This document shows positions 61,101 to 64,000 of a DNA stretch of 64,000 nt, in pieces. Source of the stretch: Toxotes chatareus (Eukaryota > Chordata > Actinopteri > Toxotidae); the NCBI GenBank assembly GCA_016801885.1, contig CM028898.1, positions 1,922,001 through 1,986,000 on the forward strand, written 5' to 3'. The notes beneath the pieces were generated by a model. That model worked only from the letters and a program-made list of their open reading frames with translations. It was not told where the DNA came from and made no database searches. How positions within the stretch are numbered: position 1 is the first letter of the stretch; each line of letters begins with the position of its first letter. The translations under genes and the position numbers were made by a program.

Positions 61101-64000
61101 GCCTGACTTTGCCTGCAACCACCGCCTGTACATTCCAGAGTTGATATATTTTCAAAACCACTCTAGGAACTATTGTTTATATCCATTGCTGCTGCCGGCG
61201 CGTTGACCCTTTGTTAGACCGCAAATCTATCAGCCTCACTGGAGTTAACACGCCGCCACATTCATCATCTGCTTATGTAAGAGGCATAAGCAACAACAGG
61301 GAGCAAACCAAGGAAAAAGAGCGAGAAAGCAAGAGATTATGAGTGTGTGAGCGAGCCGGGGTGTGTTTGTGTGTGTGTGTAATTGGTTGCGGCTGTGTTT
61401 GTGTACACTTCCACATGTACATAAATTCGTGGTCTGCGTCTCCTACCCTCAGCCTATCAGTCTCTGCATTTTCTGCCTCTGTCTCCTTCAGGGATGAGAT
61501 AAGCAGCTGAAACTTTTTGGAGCCAAAAGCAGGAAAGAGGGGGAAAGGATGAGAGATCACCCTCCAAATCCTCCCATAATCCCCTGCCGGCTCATTCTTT
61601 AGCTGTAATTATGTATCAGATACGGAGACAACAGTCAGGCCACATCCAGGACTACAAAATATTACAAACTGTTGCTTTTCAAAGACATTTTGCAAACACT
61701 TATCTGCTCTCTTGATGAGCGCGGCGTCTCTGTAGATTTGCTCGGCACCTGTTCGGTGGACTTGTTCAGCTGTGCTTATTGAAAGCTATTTCCCATTGAG
61801 TGGTTTTGAAACTGTGCCATTGTGAGAGTGGTTGAGTTTGTAGGTGATTATCTCAGTGTTTGTGCAGTGGGAAACATCAGACCAGCGTGGGGCACTTTCA
61901 ATGCCATATGCTGTCAACTTGTTCGCTTGTTCTGGACTTTTTTGATTGTATCACCTTTATCAGAAGATTAGGTCACTATGGATAAAGCACAGGTGAATCT
62001 CAGAGGTGCTTAGAATCATAAAGTTGGGGCATCCACAGTTTAAAAACGCCTGATCAAGACACTGGAATTCTTTATAAACAATCCCTTTAAGGAATATCTG
62101 TATTTCACCAACGAATCGTTCTGACAAGATGAGGAAACACTCACACATGAAAGACAATGAGAGCCTATTTAGTCTTTTAGATTAGAGGACCTGCTGTGAT
62201 TGTAGCCACAAAATGTTAACTGCCAATACAAGACTGAATGTACCTGCAAGTCACTCACTGTCAACGTAAAGTATTTAGGATATTTTCTCTGCAAAATCTG
62301 CTCCTGGCAACGACAAGTGTTTTTAAGGTGATGTTTATGTAAATAAAACTACTCGGTTGAAGTCAGGGAAAGATCGTGGTTCTGTTTAATGGAGCCCAGC
62401 ACTGACTCATAGAAGGAGACAGGGTCTGAACTGCAGTAGTCTCTGTTGTGAGATGCTTTGTGCGCCCGAGCATCAGTTGTGACCTCCTCTGCGAAAGGGT
62501 TTGAAGTGGTGTAATAACGCCACTTACTTCTCTCCTTTGGTTTTCTCACACAGGCACACGGGGTCTTTTGTTGGCAAAACGCTAAATGTGGACATTTTAA
62601 GTCTTAAAGCAAACTAATTTTAACTGAGTAGAATTATCCTCTATATTCATTCTGTTCTTTCTTCATGTTGATAAAAAAAGCATAATGTGGTGAGCATTAT
62701 GTTTCCTATAAAGTGTCGCTAATGCAAATTTAACATATTGTTTTAGGACACAGAGCTGGTTTGTGTGGGTGTGGCTGTTTGGGTCATTACTTGCCGTGGA
62801 ACCTTAGCAACTCCTCTACTTCCTCAATCAGCTCCGTCCACTGCAGCAAGGTCTCTAAATGTCATGAGCACTCACTGTGAAATTGCAATTAAGAACATAA
62901 TAAATAAGTGATCGAGAAACACTCTCTCGTAGGCCTGGACAGACAGAGGGACATCCAGCTAATTAAGATTTTATGATCAATTAGGAGCATTCGTGGTGAG
63001 GGAGACGAATCATCCGGCAAAAAGCAACACAGCAACGTAATGAAGTGAAAGAGTCATTCATTTGGTTCTCGCTCGTCTTTTGTGGATATACTGTTTGTTC
63101 CAGGAGTGTGGCATGTATGCATTTTTCCCAAGGAGATACCACCCTCCCCCTATCCTCCACACCCACACTCCGCTTGGTGTTCATCTCCAGCCAGGTTGGC
63201 GTGGGAAAGGGCTGTGAAGTTCACCAGGCAGATTTAAATTGGCTAAAAAAAAATAAAAAAAAGTTCCCTGCAGTGCCTTTTCTATGCCTTTTACATGGAG
63301 TGGGGGAAAGCCAAGCTGGAATTATTTCCTTGTTCAGCTAGAATAAGAGGAGAAAGAGAAACGGATGGAGGGAGTGGTCCTCAGAGACCCCCGGACTGTA
63401 ATGCATTTCAGGTTGAAACCAGATCATTGACAATTAGAGGAGAAATGGCTGACTTGGTAAACAGAAGTCCTCCACGGACACTTCTCAGATGGAGACTAAT
63501 TCCGCTCTTTGCGTCTGAGAGGAAGTGTTGTCTCTCGCTGTCATCATGGCAGCCGTCTGGATCGCCCCAAATTCCTCCTTGATTGTTTAAATCATAAGAA
63601 GAGAACAAATTAGATTCCTCTACCTTTCTGTCTGCCCCCCCTGCCCACCCCCAACCCCCCAACTCTCTCCCTCTTTGCCTCATTTCTGAGTCCGACACCC
63701 TCTAAATGTCTTTTAGTAATTCAGCCTGCTGTTTCCTCTTCTGTCACATTTTCCAAATATATATGCAAAACGTCCCCCTTCTGTCCTCCACCCTCCATAT
63801 CTTCAAGTGCCAGATTAGTCTCAGCAAACACAGCAGAGGTAGAAGGACAGAGACGAATGGGGAGATTAAAAAAAAAGAGAGAAAAGGAAAATAGTCGGGG
63901 AGAGGCAGTTCACTGTAATGAGCGTGACAGATTGGCCTCTAAACAGACTAATTGTAATAAGGCATATTCCCTTTTAAAAATAGATGAGGAGTAATGAGGC
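58101..64000. other. Intronic sequence without a supported gene
   Basis: CT-rich tracts at 58895-58922 and 59040-59080, a tandem GGAATCAT run near 60338-60366, an (AT)n patch near 60000-60009, GT-rich sequence near 61362-61380, and otherwise unique intron. A segment at 59630-59945 has a repeat-like feel but no family was recognised. The last 100 bases are rich in TAAT motifs. Confidence 0.5.
58895..58922. repeat. (CT)n microsatellite
   Basis: CT repeat passing into two CTGT units. Confidence 0.9.

Larger units (their letters stand above)
10277..64000 (+). other. 5' part of a very long CA10 intron
   Basis: The intron opens with GTAAAA at 10277. The next CA10 exon should encode a block like SGTMYNTGRHVSLRLDKEH. 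I searched for the corresponding codons by eye and found none before the end of the window, so the intron is probably over 53 kb. That is in keeping with the large size of this gene in vertebrates. No second gene on either strand can be supported inside it. It carries the repeats, palindromes and candidate regulatory blocks listed separately. Confidence 0.7.

Noticed and set aside
1..64000. Bacterial-type systems, CRISPR arrays, operons, phage or viral genes
   Set aside because: No regularly spaced direct repeats, no tandem compact genes, and the only coding exon is a vertebrate one with introns.

Overview
This window is vertebrate nuclear DNA, and the evidence points to a teleost fish. It is AT-leaning and gene-poor, rich in (GT)n, (CT)n and homopolymer tracts, and carries several interspersed repeats of kinds I recognise from fish genomes. 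No bacterial-style gene layout, operon, phage, CRISPR array, rRNA or tRNA gene was seen.

Only one coding segment can be supported with confidence: an internal exon of carbonic anhydrase-related protein 10 (CA10/CARP-X) at 10134-10276 on the + strand. It has a strong acceptor, an open 47-codon reading frame and a donor. The codon split at its acceptor (phase 1) and its phase-0 donor bracket the conserved block that begins PSFWGLVNSAWNLC and ends NTGGRK. I found no other CA10 exon. Bases 1-10133 are therefore read as the 3' part of the upstream intron, and 10277-64000 as the 5' part of a downstream intron more than 53 kb long. Very long introns are normal for this neuronal gene in vertebrates.

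Within the introns, four kinds of structure stand out. (1) Transposon remains: a frameshifted IS630/Tc1-like transposase relic (57461-58048), a non-LTR retrotransposon endonuclease fragment joined directly to a retroposon 3' tail (51883-52277) just after a second such tail (51836-51878), a LINE-derived dispersed fish repeat (17440-17740), three hAT-like ends, and two short families with copies in this window. (2) Perfect palindromes and hairpins, the most striking being two overlapping palindromes at 48426-48466. (3) Long microsatellites and a pyrimidine-rich tract of about 300 bp. (4) AT-rich, TAAT/ATTA-dense blocks with homeodomain or POU-like motifs and few simple repeats. These resemble conserved non-coding enhancers, but that reading needs alignment.

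Most open reading frames here are short, low-complexity or repeat-derived and are not called as genes. No new multi-gene system is visible. The best leads are a possible 14-nt poison micro-exon downstream of the CA10 exon, a CTCF-like site, an excess of octamer motifs, and the clustered palindromes.
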